64,000 bases of DNA from Scybalosoma faecavium (GTDB taxonomy: Bacteria > Bacillota > Clostridia > Christensenellales > Christensenellaceae), in assembly GCA_018716135.1 (NCBI GenBank), contig DVKG01000012.1, positions 1-64,000 of the forward strand, in the 5' to 3' direction. The translations under genes and the position numbers were made by a program. The notes beneath the pieces were generated by a model. That model was not told the DNA's origin. It worked only from the letters and a program-made list of their open reading frames with translations, and made no database searches. This document shows, one piece after another, positions 35,019 through 44,713 of this stretch. Position 1 is the first letter of the stretch. Every line of letters starts with the position of its first letter.

Positions 35019-36114
35019 TAATATATACTCTCGGAACTCTGCCCGTCAAGGATGTAAGTATCTCATAGCTTATCGTACCTGTCAAACCAGCCATATCCTC
35101 AGCATCCATTCCCCCATCTCCAAGCAGGATGACTTTATCTCCCTCGGCAGCGGTTATATCAGTAACGTCGAACATTATCTGATCCATACATACTCTGCCT
35201 ATAAGCGGCGCTTTTTCGCCATTTATGAGCCCATACGCACCCTTCGACGTCAACGCGCGCTTGTATCCGTCCGCATAGCCGATGGGCACTGTAGCTACGC
35301 GCGTCTGCCTTTCCGCTTTGAAAACTCTGCCATAGCTCACGCTTTCTCCCGGCTCAATTGTTTTTACATACGAAATATAGCTGTTCAAAGACAGCGCGGG
35401 ACGCAGATTTATCCCGGAGCAATCGACCTCGCCGGAAGGCGGATAGCCATAAAGAGATATGCCCATGCGGCACAGGTCAAAGTGCATATCCGGAAGCTCT
35501 ATTATCGCGGCGCTGTTCGCAGCATGACGCAAAGGATGATAGCCGCGAGATTCTATTCTGTCGGCAAACGCCGTAAACCTAGCCGCCTGAAGCTTTGAAT
35601 ACTCTTTATCAGTTTCATCAGCCGTTGCAAAATGCGTAAAAACGCCCTCTACTTCAAGATTGTCCGATTTGCCGATTTCATCCAGCAGCGAATCCAGCTC
35701 AGACATTGTCCTCAGACCGACTCTCCCCATGCCCGTATCCAGCTTAATATGGAGCTTTGCAGTCTTCCCCGCTTTTTCCGCCGCACTCCGGATTGCGCGC
35801 ACATGCTCCGGCGTAAACACACACAAAGACACCTCCGCCCCCAGCAGCGCAGTATACGCCTCGGGGAGTACAGGCGAAAGAATTAAAATACATCCATCGA
35901 CATATTCTCTAAGCTCCAAAGCCTCCTCCGGCGTCGCCACGGCAAAATACTTAACCCCTTCTTTCGCCGCGCGTTTAGATACTTTTTCTACGCCGTGACC
36001 ATACGCATCGGCCTTGACCACTGCCATAACTTCTGTCCCCGCGCATCGCCTTAGCTCTGATATATTATTTGCAATGCAGTTTAAATCTACAACCGCATAA
36101 GTTTTTCTGTACAC
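35011..36114 (-). CDS. alr: alanine racemase
   Basis: This 367-residue fold-type III PLP enzyme has the cofactor Lys34 in AVVKADAYGHG and the second catalytic Tyr in the SYGR segment near 255. The C-terminal domain has CMDQIMFDVT. It makes D-alanine for peptidoglycan. The start is GTG 36114, with GAGGAGG eight bases upstream. Its promoter is clear, and 5-formyl-THF cyclo-ligase follows in the same unit. Confidence 0.96.
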   Translation of the reverse strand: MYRKTYAVVDLNCIANNISELRRCAGTEVMAVVKADAYGHGVEKVSKRAAKEGVKYFAVATPEEALELREYVDGCILILSPVLPEAYTALLGAEVSLCVFTPEHVRAIRSAAEKAGKTAKLHIKLDTGMGRVGLRTMSELDSLLDEIGKSDNLEVEGVFTHFATADETDKEYSKLQAARFTAFADRIESRGYHPLRHAANSAAIIELPDMHFDLCRMGISLYGYPPSGEVDCSGINLRPALSLNSYISYVKTIEPGESVSYGRVFKAERQTRVATVPIGYADGYKRALTSKGAYGLINGEKAPLIGRVCMDQIMFDVTDITAAEGDKVILLGDGGMDAEDMAGLTGTISYEILTSLTGRVPRVYINE

Positions 36115-36151
36115 GTTTATCGCCTCCTCATCAAGCGAACACTCGCGTTAC

Positions 36152-36180
36152 ATTATAACTCTAATATACATTTTTTTCAA
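36152..36180 (-). promoter_or_regulatory. promoter of alr
   Basis: On the minus strand, TTGAAA (36180-36175) and a perfect TATAAT (36157-36152) are separated by 17 bases. Confidence 0.75.
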
Positions 36181-36198
36181 TGTTATGATTCATCAGAA

Positions 36199-36237
36199 CA
36201 AAAACAAAGCGTCTGACCGCTTTTGCAAATCAGACGC
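36199..36237 (-). terminator. terminator of the glycogen operon
   Basis: On the minus strand, GCGTCTGA and TCAGACGC form a perfect 8-bp stem with a 13-base loop, followed by TTTGTTTTTG. It lies just after the amylase stop. Confidence 0.7.
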
Positions 36238-36243
36238 ATGTTG

Positions 36244-38247
36244 TTATCTGTAATCTACGCGCAGTATCATTGCGCTCATTTTAAACATTTCTAAATCTAT
36301 AAGACCATCCGTAATTTCAAAGCTGCGTCCCGTCAGAAGGCATGAAGCCCTCGTATAAGTCTGAGCCGCCAGCACATCATACTGTTCTTTTGACAGGCAC
36401 GTTTTAAAAGCACGTATGTCTATCACTGAGCGCATATTTCTGTTTGCGCGATTGAGCACGGTGATATATACTCCATCCTCAGCGTCCTTTCCGAAAGCGT
36501 CCTTCCCTCCTATTACAAATCTCAGGACGGCAAGGACGTCTTCATTGACAGCGCGAAAGCTGACGAAGCCCGTTTCCAGCGCATCGCATTTATTCCTCAC
36601 CGCCGCGACAGATTTATAAAAGAACTTAATGAGTCTGTCTCTCGGTCTATACGGCGCGCGATTAAACGGATCCTTCAAACCATGCATACCGACCTCGTCG
36701 CCATAATAAACGGTCGGCATTCCCGGAATAGAAAACACAAGCGCAACCGCAATTCTCTGCAGCAATGCACCTTTCGCATCCTGTTCAGCCGAAACTCTCA
36801 TGTCGGCCTGTTCTTCCCGCGAACGCGGAAGCAGAGCGTCCTTGCCCAACGAAAGAACAGTTCTTATGCGCTCCACATCATGAGATGAAAGCAAATTCAT
36901 CAAGCAATAGTACATTTCTTTCGGATAGCAGGTAGCCTGATGCGAAAGCAGCATCTTCAACTCGCGAGCGTCAGTCTCTCCTATAAGAAAATCTATTATC
37001 GCAGAACGCAGAGGGTAATTCATCACGCTGTCCAGACCTCTTCCGAGAGCATAGCTGCGCGGATTATTATAGCTCATTTTTGAGGTTGGATCTTCCCAAA
37101 CCTCTCCCAGCAGCAGATTTTCACTGTTATGCTCTTTCACTGCCGAACGCATAAGCTCTATGACGTCATCAGGAAGCTCATCCGCCACATCCAGCCTATA
37201 TCCGCCTGCTCCTGCTTTCAGCCAGCGCTTCATTACGCTGTCCTCGCCCGTTATTATAAACTTTTGCCAATCCGGATTGTGTTCATCTACCTCCGGCAGA
37301 GTTTTAAATCCCCACCAGCATTTATATTCATTCGGAAAACTGCTGAAGCTGTACCAGCTATAGTACGGCGAGCTTTTGCTCTGCGCCGCGCCTACGGAGT
37401 CATAGCTTCCGCGTGAATTAAAATAAACGCTGTCGTCTCCCGTGTGTGAAAACACGCCGTCGAGTATTATTTTTATGCCCAGCTCTTCAGCAGCGGCGCA
37501 TAAACTCCTGAAGTCCTCCTCTGAGCCTAGTATGGGATCTATTTTGCAGTAATCGGACGTGTTGTAACGGTGATTTGAGTCCGCCTCAAAAATAGGATTG
37601 AGATAGATAGCGGTCACGCCTCCCGACGCCAAATCTATCAAAGACTGTTCTATTCCTTTCAGGTCTCCTCCGTAATAATCGCACGGAGCGTAAAACAACT
37701 CCCCCTCCTGCGGCTCGTACAGCACATCATCTCTAAAATCAGAGTGATATACGGCTTTTTGTCCCAAAGCTTTGTGATATTCCACTCCTGATCTCCCGCT
37801 GTCTGCGCTGCTCTTGCGAAATCTGTCCGGAAAGATCTGATATGCTATAGCCTTTTTAAAAAAATCAGGCGTTCTAAACTCTGCATCATGCACGGTTATT
37901 TGAAAGCTCGCAGGATTTGAAGAATATATGCTGCCCAGTCCGGAATGAAGTCTGCTTGAGCTGCCGTAAAAAACTCTGTCCTGCCCTATGTCTATAGTAA
38001 AATAATACCAAACCAGCCCCGGCTCTTCCGGCATTATCACACGCGTGCTCCACCAGCCGTCGCTGTATTCCATTCTGTACTCTGCACTGCCAGAATTGTG
38101 AAATACACGCAAAAAGGCGTTGTCTACATATACGTCTTTAATATAAAGACTGAGCGTAACCTCCTGCCCGGGAGCAACAGCCCCGAGCGGTCTGCGATAT
38201 TTTCCGTGCGTAGAATCGTGAAATATTATGTTCGCGTATTTATACAT
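36244..38247 (-). CDS. GH13 alpha-amylase/neopullulanase-type glycosidase
   Basis: This 667-residue protein has an N-terminal beta-sandwich (about 1-125) and a GH13 barrel. The catalytic residues are in order: Asp353 in GYRLDVADE, Glu382 in GEVWE and Asp457 in SSHDVER. The architecture suits cyclomaltodextrinase/neopullulanase (GH13_20-like). There is no signal peptide, so it acts in the cytoplasm on maltodextrins or glycogen branches. It is the last gene of the pgi-glg operon, where it could debranch or trim limit dextrins left by GlgP. Confidence 0.9.
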   Translation of the reverse strand: MYKYANIIFHDSTHGKYRRPLGAVAPGQEVTLSLYIKDVYVDNAFLRVFHNSGSAEYRMEYSDGWWSTRVIMPEEPGLVWYYFTIDIGQDRVFYGSSSRLHSGLGSIYSSNPASFQITVHDAEFRTPDFFKKAIAYQIFPDRFRKSSADSGRSGVEYHKALGQKAVYHSDFRDDVLYEPQEGELFYAPCDYYGGDLKGIEQSLIDLASGGVTAIYLNPIFEADSNHRYNTSDYCKIDPILGSEEDFRSLCAAAEELGIKIILDGVFSHTGDDSVYFNSRGSYDSVGAAQSKSSPYYSWYSFSSFPNEYKCWWGFKTLPEVDEHNPDWQKFIITGEDSVMKRWLKAGAGGYRLDVADELPDDVIELMRSAVKEHNSENLLLGEVWEDPTSKMSYNNPRSYALGRGLDSVMNYPLRSAIIDFLIGETDARELKMLLSHQATCYPKEMYYCLMNLLSSHDVERIRTVLSLGKDALLPRSREEQADMRVSAEQDAKGALLQRIAVALVFSIPGMPTVYYGDEVGMHGLKDPFNRAPYRPRDRLIKFFYKSVAAVRNKCDALETGFVSFRAVNEDVLAVLRFVIGGKDAFGKDAEDGVYITVLNRANRNMRSVIDIRAFKTCLSKEQYDVLAAQTYTRASCLLTGRSFEITDGLIDLEMFKMSAMILRVDYR

Positions 38248-38276
38248 TCCTTCGCCTCCTCAAGCAGCTCAGGAGT

Positions 38277-40703
38277 TCATTTTAGCCTCCATATCAAATC
38301 GTTGTAATCTTTGATCGTTCTGTCTGAGCTGAATATACCTGACATAGCCGTATTGCTTATCGCCAAATCCAACCATTTTTCCTTATCGCGATACGTCTTC
38401 ACAGCGCGTGCAAAAGCATCGTCATAGGATCTGAAATCATGCAGAAGAAAATATCTGTCCGCAGCTTCAAAATCTCCAAACACCAGAGAATGATACAGGT
38501 CTGAGAACTGACGGTCGTTCGCTCCGGGAAGCGACCCGTCTATCAGCCTGCCCAAAACAGAGCGCAGCTCCTTATCCTTTTCGTAATATTCTCCCGTATT
38601 GTACGCATTGAACTTTTTAAGGCGCTCTATTTCCTGAACAGTCGCACCGAAAATAAATATGTTCTCTTCTCCGACACGCTCGTATATCTCTACGTTCGCG
38701 CCGTCCATAGTGCCTATTGTAACCGCGCCGTTCATCATGAACTTCATATTGCCCGTTCCGGACGCTTCCATCCCTGCCGTGGAGAGCTGCTCCGAAAAAT
38801 CAGTAGCGGGTATGAGTATTTCCGCCGCCGATACACTGTAATTCTCGATAAACACAACCTGCAAGATGTCCTTTGTCTTGGGATCGTTGTTCACGAGCTG
38901 TGCGACGGAGTTTATAAGTCTTATTATGTTCTTTGCCCTCGCATACCCCGGAGAAGCCTTCGCTGCGAACAAGAACACCATTGGCTGAGTAAAAGAGCTT
39001 GGGTCTTCCAGTATTCTGTTATACAAGCATATTATATGCATCACTTTAAGAAGCTGGCGCTTGTATTCATGCAGGCGCTTGGCGTGAGTGTCGAAAATAG
39101 CGTCTGTGTTGAGAACTATTCCCTGCTTTTTCAACACATAATCCGCAAGGCGTTTTTTGTTCTGCTGTTTTATCTCGAAGAAGCGTTCGCGAAACTTCTC
39201 ATCATGCTGATATTCCATAAGACGTTCAAACTGAGTGTAGTCCTTCAGGAATCCGTCGCCTATATAATCTATCATGAGCTTTGTCAGCCCGGGGTTTGCC
39301 TTTGCCAACCATCGGCGATGAGTTATGCCGTTTGTTATAGCAAGGAATTTACTCGGATGCTGAATATAACTGTCTCTGAAAAGCTGTGTTTTTAATATAT
39401 TGCCATGCAGCTGAGACACGCCGTTTATCTTCCCGCATGCGGCTACGCAAAGATGCGCCATTCGTATCTCGTTGTACGCTATTATCGAAAGCTGACTTAT
39501 TTTTTCGAAATCGCCCGGATATTCCTGCCAGAGCGTCTCGCAGTATTTCTCATTTATAGCTTTAATTATCGCGTAAATACGCGGAAGCAGGCGGCTGAAC
39601 ATATCCTTCGGCCAGCATTCCAGAGCCTCGCGCAGTATAGTATGATTCGTATAGTTGAAAACCTGACCTACGATATACCACGCATCGTCCCAGCTGAACC
39701 CCTCTTCATCCATGAGTATACGCATAAGCTCCGGGATAGCCAGAGTCGGATGAGTATCGTTGATTTGAATCTCGATATATTTCGGCAAAGTATGCAAATC
39801 GCCGTACAGCTTTTTGTGCCTTCTGACGAGAGACTGAATCGTAGCGGAGGTAAAGAAATAGAACTGTTTGAGCCGGAGCTGCTTTCCCGCTTCGTGATTG
39901 TCCTCAGGGTACAGGACTTTGGAAATCACCTCGGCCAGCTCTTTTTCCTCCATAGCGCGCGCATAGTCGCCTCGATTAAAAAGAGACATATCCAGATTTT
40001 TCTTTGCTCTTGCGCTCCAGAGTCTCAGCGTCGCAGGAGTATCGCTGTCATAACCTACTATCGGCATGTCGTACGGCACCGCAACCACAGTAGAATAATT
40101 AAAGTGATTTATCCTGAGTCCCTCGTCCGTCCATTCTTCTTTTATCTCTCCTCCGAAATGAACCTCGACCTGCTCCTCTACAGTCTCAACTTCCCAGACT
40201 TCGCCCGTATCCAGCCAGTTGTCTTCTACCTCGACCTGCGCTCCATCGAGAATTTTTTGTTTAAAAAGACCGTGCTCATATCTGATTCCACAGCCCATGG
40301 CAGGCAGCTCAAGCGTGGCCAGAGAATCCAAAAAGCACGCCGCAAGCCTGCCCAAGCCGCCGTTGCCCAGAGCTGCGTCGTCCTCTTCTTCCTCCACGTC
40401 GTATAAGTCTATACCCATTTCGGCAAGCGCATCTTTGTATCTGTCGAACTTGCCCAGATTAATCATATTGTTGACTAATGCACGCCCCATCAGAAACTCA
40501 GCAGACATATAAACAAGCATCTTTTTCCCCTGCTTTTGTATATTCTCCTGACTGCGCGTCCATTCGTCCATTATCTCATCACGCACGCAGAGAGCGCATG
40601 CCTGATATATAAGCTCCATGCTTGCATTCTCAAGCGTTTTGCCGAAATGCCGCTTGAGCTTGCTCCTGATGTTCTCGTACTCTTTGGAATGCGAGTGTGC
40701 CAT
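38277..40703 (-). CDS. glgP: glycogen phosphorylase
   Basis: This 808-residue GT35 enzyme has the N-terminal GNGGLGRLAACFLDS segment and the PLP-binding Lys in EASGTGNMKFMMNGA near residue 655. It releases glucose-1-phosphate from glycogen ends. The length is typical for bacterial GlgP. GGAGG lies 12 bases before the ATG. The 174 bases between it and glgA contain a long imperfect hairpin (about 40745-40800) without a T run, which may be a processing or regulatory element. Confidence 0.96.
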   Translation of the reverse strand: MAHSHSKEYENIRSKLKRHFGKTLENASMELIYQACALCVRDEIMDEWTRSQENIQKQGKKMLVYMSAEFLMGRALVNNMINLGKFDRYKDALAEMGIDLYDVEEEEDDAALGNGGLGRLAACFLDSLATLELPAMGCGIRYEHGLFKQKILDGAQVEVEDNWLDTGEVWEVETVEEQVEVHFGGEIKEEWTDEGLRINHFNYSTVVAVPYDMPIVGYDSDTPATLRLWSARAKKNLDMSLFNRGDYARAMEEKELAEVISKVLYPEDNHEAGKQLRLKQFYFFTSATIQSLVRRHKKLYGDLHTLPKYIEIQINDTHPTLAIPELMRILMDEEGFSWDDAWYIVGQVFNYTNHTILREALECWPKDMFSRLLPRIYAIIKAINEKYCETLWQEYPGDFEKISQLSIIAYNEIRMAHLCVAACGKINGVSQLHGNILKTQLFRDSYIQHPSKFLAITNGITHRRWLAKANPGLTKLMIDYIGDGFLKDYTQFERLMEYQHDEKFRERFFEIKQQNKKRLADYVLKKQGIVLNTDAIFDTHAKRLHEYKRQLLKVMHIICLYNRILEDPSSFTQPMVFLFAAKASPGYARAKNIIRLINSVAQLVNNDPKTKDILQVVFIENYSVSAAEILIPATDFSEQLSTAGMEASGTGNMKFMMNGAVTIGTMDGANVEIYERVGEENIFIFGATVQEIERLKKFNAYNTGEYYEKDKELRSVLGRLIDGSLPGANDRQFSDLYHSLVFGDFEAADRYFLLHDFRSYDDAFARAVKTYRDKEKWLDLAISNTAMSGIFSSDRTIKDYNDLIWRLK

Positions 40704-40877
40704 ATAAGTTTTTATCCTCCATGTTCTATGCTTTGGGCTAAACCAAAGAGCCTCATCCGCTTGTTATTTTTTTCGGCATGAGACTCTTATCGCCGTCTTA
40801 TAGTAGTATGCCCAAGCATACAAGGTGTATATTACAATATTTTCTGAAAATTGTAAACAGCTCCAAAACTTGAAATT

Positions 40878-42320
40878 TCACCTTTCTGCCAACGAAGTGT
40901 AAAGTCCCATGTATTCTGAAGCTGACACCGCAAAGCTGCTGTCTCTTGACATTGCGCTGCTTATCAGGCCGTCCATTATTTCCGCATTTGCATAGCATTT
41001 GAGCGCGAGCCTGATAACATTGAGCATATCATGAGCATTAAAATTGCGAAAAGAGAATCCATTCCCTTCACCTGTATACTGATTATACGGATGCACCGTA
41101 TCCGCCAAGCCGCCCGTTTCTCTTACAATGGGCAGGCTTCCGTATCTCATCGCAATCATCTGTGAAATGCCGCACGGCTCAAATTTCGACGGCATGAGGA
41201 AGAAATCGCTTCCGGCATATACCTTTCGAGCCAGCTCATCATCATATCCCAGCTTGACAGACAGTCTCCCGCAGTATTTATACGCCGACTGCATAAAGAA
41301 ATCCTCATACTGCCTCTCTCCCGAGCCAACGACTACCATCGCTACGTTTTCGCTCATTATTTCGTCCATGACTCTGACTATGAGATCCAAGCCTTTTTGA
41401 GATGTCATTCTTGTAACTACGCCTATTATGGGAGTATCCAGCTTAGTACCCAAATTGAGAGCGTTCATGAGGTCTGCTTTGCATAGTCTGCGGTTTTCAA
41501 GAGATGAATAAGTATAATTGGCATACAGAGCCTTATCTCTCGACGGGTCGTACAGCTCTGTATCCATACCGTTTAATATACCGCTCAAATCCGCGCTTCG
41601 TTTGCAAAGCACGCCATCCATTCCCTCGCCGAAATACTGCGTCATTATCTCGCTGGCATAAGTAGGGCTTACTGTATTAAGCAGGTCTGCAAATACAAGC
41701 GCACTCTTTAAAAAGTTCGCGCATCCATACGCCTCTATGCACTCTGAATTGTAATATTCGGGGCCTATCCCCAGCATATCTTGAATAAAGCCTTGTGAAA
41801 ACTTGCCTTGATACGCGAGATTGTGTATAGTATAGAGCGTTTTTATTCCGCCCTGAGGTCTGCCTCTGTACTGTGTTTTTATCAGCATTGGAATTATGCC
41901 TGTATGCCAATCGTTGCAATGTATTACGTCCGGAATAAAGTCTATTAAAGATAAGCTCTCCAAAACAGCACGCGAAAAGAACGAATACTGCTCCCCTTCA
42001 GCTTCTCCTCCCCTGTATATCTCAGTGCCGAAATAGTATTCGCTGTCTACAAAGTAAAACGTAACTCCGCGAAACTGCATAGTGAGTATTCCGGCGTATT
42101 GCTTACGCCAGCCGAGATTCACATAGAACTTGGCGAGCGTCTGCATTTTTTCGAAGTATTTTTCTTTTATTTTCTTATGCAGCGGTATCATAACTCGAGC
42201 ATCAACGCCCTGCCGATTGAGCTCAACGGGCAGCGCGCCTATTACATCCGCCAGACCGCCAACCTTAGCGAACGGGGCGCATTCTGCTCCGACTATCAGT
42301 ACGCTCAGCCTGTCTCTCAT
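40878..42320 (-). CDS. glgA: glycogen synthase (ADP-glucose)
   Basis: This 480-residue GT5 enzyme has the ADP-glucose site KVGGLADV at 19-26 and the conserved C-terminal PSKFEPCGISQMIAMRYG near 380-397. It adds glucose from ADP-glucose to the growing chain. AAGGAG precedes the ATG, and it overlaps glgD by four bases. The product of glgC-glgD is its substrate, so the operon order follows the pathway. Confidence 0.96.
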   Translation of the reverse strand: MRDRLSVLIVGAECAPFAKVGGLADVIGALPVELNRQGVDARVMIPLHKKIKEKYFEKMQTLAKFYVNLGWRKQYAGILTMQFRGVTFYFVDSEYYFGTEIYRGGEAEGEQYSFFSRAVLESLSLIDFIPDVIHCNDWHTGIIPMLIKTQYRGRPQGGIKTLYTIHNLAYQGKFSQGFIQDMLGIGPEYYNSECIEAYGCANFLKSALVFADLLNTVSPTYASEIMTQYFGEGMDGVLCKRSADLSGILNGMDTELYDPSRDKALYANYTYSSLENRRLCKADLMNALNLGTKLDTPIIGVVTRMTSQKGLDLIVRVMDEIMSENVAMVVVGSGERQYEDFFMQSAYKYCGRLSVKLGYDDELARKVYAGSDFFLMPSKFEPCGISQMIAMRYGSLPIVRETGGLADTVHPYNQYTGEGNGFSFRNFNAHDMLNVIRLALKCYANAEIMDGLISSAMSRDSSFAVSASEYMGLYTSLAER

Positions 42321-43456
42321 ATTACTGCTCCTTTCTTGATAACTACGGGATAATGTTTATCCCCTATCAGTCGTCTGCCGGAGCGTATACGCACGTTTTT
42401 ATCCAGAATCGTGTTTTCTATCCAGCAGTTATTGAATATCTCGCATCCATTCATAATAATGCTGTCTTTTATTGTTGTATCCTTACCTATCTTTACTGTA
42501 CGGAATATTACGCTGTTTTCGACTCTGCCTTCTATCTCACAGCCGTTAGCTATGAGCGAATTCTGCACCACAGCTTCTGAGCCATAGCGAACGGGAAATT
42601 CATCCTTTGCTTTAGTATAAACAGGATGACCGGTATGGAACAACTCCTTCTGCACTTCGCGATTCAGCATCGACATATTCACATCGTAATACGAAGCAAC
42701 CGAATGCAATCTTCCCACATAGCCCGTATGCTCATAGCCGTAGACTCTGAGACGCGACACATTGGGCATGAGTACATCCTGTATAAACTTATATCTGCCG
42801 CGGGAAATAGCGTCGTCTACCAAATACTCTAACAGATCCTTCTTTATTAGATAAGCGGAGAGGCTCATGTTAGTCGAAGTAGGCATTATAGGATTGAATT
42901 CCATATCCAGCACTCTGCCGTTTTTGTCCATATTCAGACGCAGATCGTTAAATCCCATTTCTCCTGATTTTGGGGTTATCGGCTCATCGTTATATAGAAT
43001 AGTGATGTCGGCATTTTTAGCTATATGATAGTTTACAAGATCCGTATATGTCGTGTTATATATATTGTACGCACTGGACAGCAGGCAATACTGTTGACTA
43101 ATGCGTTTGATATAACCCATGGAATTTTTAATTGAATCGCACAGCCCGCGCTGAGCCATGGAATTGTCTATAGTATCGACCACAGGTGCCAGAATGACCA
43201 TACCGCCGTTCTTCTTGCTCAAATCCCATTCTTTGCCTGAGCCAAGGTGATCCACCATAGATTGATAATGCATCCGCGTTATAACGCCAACGTTGCGTAT
43301 GCCGGAGTTTACCATATTGGATAGAATAAAGTCTATCGCGCGGTATCTGCCGCCCACGGGCAGCGCGCCTATCGCGCGATTGGCGCAAAGCTCTATCAAA
43401 TCCATATTCTGTTCGCCCGTATATACCAGTCCGAATACGTCGTTAGTAATGTTCAA
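42317..43456 (-). CDS. glgD: glucose-1-phosphate adenylyltransferase subunit GlgD
   Basis: This 379-residue protein has the nucleotidyltransferase and left-handed beta-helix domains of GlgC, but the N-terminal GGxGxRL nucleotide loop is replaced by GLVYTGEQN. That is characteristic of GlgD, the non-catalytic or modulating partner in Firmicutes. It forms a hetero-oligomer with GlgC and raises activity. The start is TTG 43456 behind AGGGGG. It lies 13 bases after glgC and overlaps glgA. Confidence 0.93.
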   Translation of the reverse strand: MNITNDVFGLVYTGEQNMDLIELCANRAIGALPVGGRYRAIDFILSNMVNSGIRNVGVITRMHYQSMVDHLGSGKEWDLSKKNGGMVILAPVVDTIDNSMAQRGLCDSIKNSMGYIKRISQQYCLLSSAYNIYNTTYTDLVNYHIAKNADITILYNDEPITPKSGEMGFNDLRLNMDKNGRVLDMEFNPIMPTSTNMSLSAYLIKKDLLEYLVDDAISRGRYKFIQDVLMPNVSRLRVYGYEHTGYVGRLHSVASYYDVNMSMLNREVQKELFHTGHPVYTKAKDEFPVRYGSEAVVQNSLIANGCEIEGRVENSVIFRTVKIGKDTTIKDSIIMNGCEIFNNCWIENTILDKNVRIRSGRRLIGDKHYPVVIKKGAVI

Positions 43457-43469
43457 TTCAGTTTCCCCC

Positions 43470-44651
43470 TCATATGCGCGAATTAGGCTCTATCATCTCT
43501 CCGGAGCTAACCTCTGTTCCGCCGCTCAGCTCACAGTTCATTCCAATGACGGCTATATCTTGACCGCCGCCTATCTTGCACCCTTCGCCTATTACGACCT
43601 CTTCATCTAATATAGACTTTATAACAGACGATCCGCCGCAAATTTTTGAACGCGACATTATTATACTGTCTTTAATTTTTGCGCCTTCTTCGACCACCAC
43701 CCCGGGGAATATCACGCTGTTTTCTATTTCGCCGTCAATGACGCAGCCTTCCGATATTATACTGTTCTTAACCTTTGCGGTTTTTCCTGTATAATGAGGA
43801 GGCATATCTGCGCTTCGGCTGTATATTCTCCACGACGTATCCTGCAAATCCAGCTCAGATGTATCCGAAAGCAGCTCCATGTTAGCTTCCCAATAGCTCT
43901 CCACCGTGCCTACGTCTTTCCAATATCCTCGGAAAGGATATGCAAACAGCCTTTCTCCGCCGGAGAGCATGGCAGGGATAACATTTTTCCCGAAATCATT
44001 TGCAGAATTTATGTCATTGCTGTCTTCTATAAGATATTTGCGCAGCTTTTTCCACGTAAAGACGTATACGCCCATAGACGCCATATTGTTCTTCGGCTCA
44101 GCAGGCTTTTCTTCAAATTCAAATATTCGCAGCTCCTCGTCGGTGTTCATTATGCCGAATCTGGAAGCTTCTTCAAACGGAACTTTAATTACTGCTATTG
44201 TAGCATCCGCTTCTTTTTCGATATGCGCCAGAAGCATTTTGCTGTAATCCATTTTATAGATATGGTCTCCGGAGAGCACCATAACGTAATCCGGATTATA
44301 TCTGTCTATAAAATAGCAATTCTGAAACACTGCGTTCGCTGTGCCGGAATACCACTCTCCCGATTCACCTCGAACATAAGGAGGGAGTACAAAAGCTCCG
44401 CCTGACATGCTGTCCAGATCCCACGGAGCGCCCGTGCTTATATACGAATTCAGCTCCAGCGGCTGATACTGAGTCAACACGCCTACGGTATCCACTCCGG
44501 AATGAACACAGTTCGAAAGAGGAAAATCTATTATCTTGTATTTCCCGCCGTATGGCACAGCCGGCTTGGCGCGGAGCCGCGTCAGTACACCTAACCTGCT
44601 GCCCTGTCCCCCCGCGAGCAGCATCGCTACACATTTCTTCTTAGCTTGCAT
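43470..44651 (-). CDS. glgC: glucose-1-phosphate adenylyltransferase
   Basis: This 393-residue enzyme has the nucleotide loop [20 protein letters not shown] (14-33), the catalytic [11 protein letters not shown] near 126-136 and a C-terminal hexapeptide-repeat helix. It makes ADP-glucose from ATP and glucose-1-phosphate, the committed step of glycogen synthesis. It is followed by glgD, as is usual in Clostridia and Bacillus. Confidence 0.96.
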   Translation of the reverse strand: MQAKKKCVAMLLAGGQGSRLGVLTRLRAKPAVPYGGKYKIIDFPLSNCVHSGVDTVGVLTQYQPLELNSYISTGAPWDLDSMSGGAFVLPPYVRGESGEWYSGTANAVFQNCYFIDRYNPDYVMVLSGDHIYKMDYSKMLLAHIEKEADATIAVIKVPFEEASRFGIMNTDEELRIFEFEEKPAEPKNNMASMGVYVFTWKKLRKYLIEDSNDINSANDFGKNVIPAMLSGGERLFAYPFRGYWKDVGTVESYWEANMELLSDTSELDLQDTSWRIYSRSADMPPHYTGKTAKVKNSIISEGCVIDGEIENSVIFPGVVVEEGAKIKDSIIMSRSKICGGSSVIKSILDEEVVIGEGCKIGGGQDIAVIGMNCELSGGTEVSSGEMIEPNSRI

Positions 44652-44713
44652 ATTCAGACCCCCGTTTCAATTAACAATTAACATTGTCTTACTTTAAAAA
44701 ATGCCGAATTTTA

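Noticed and set aside
39405..40406. A 333-codon frame on the plus strand
   Set aside because: It lies opposite glgP, whose motifs are intact. The composition is typical of a shadow frame.
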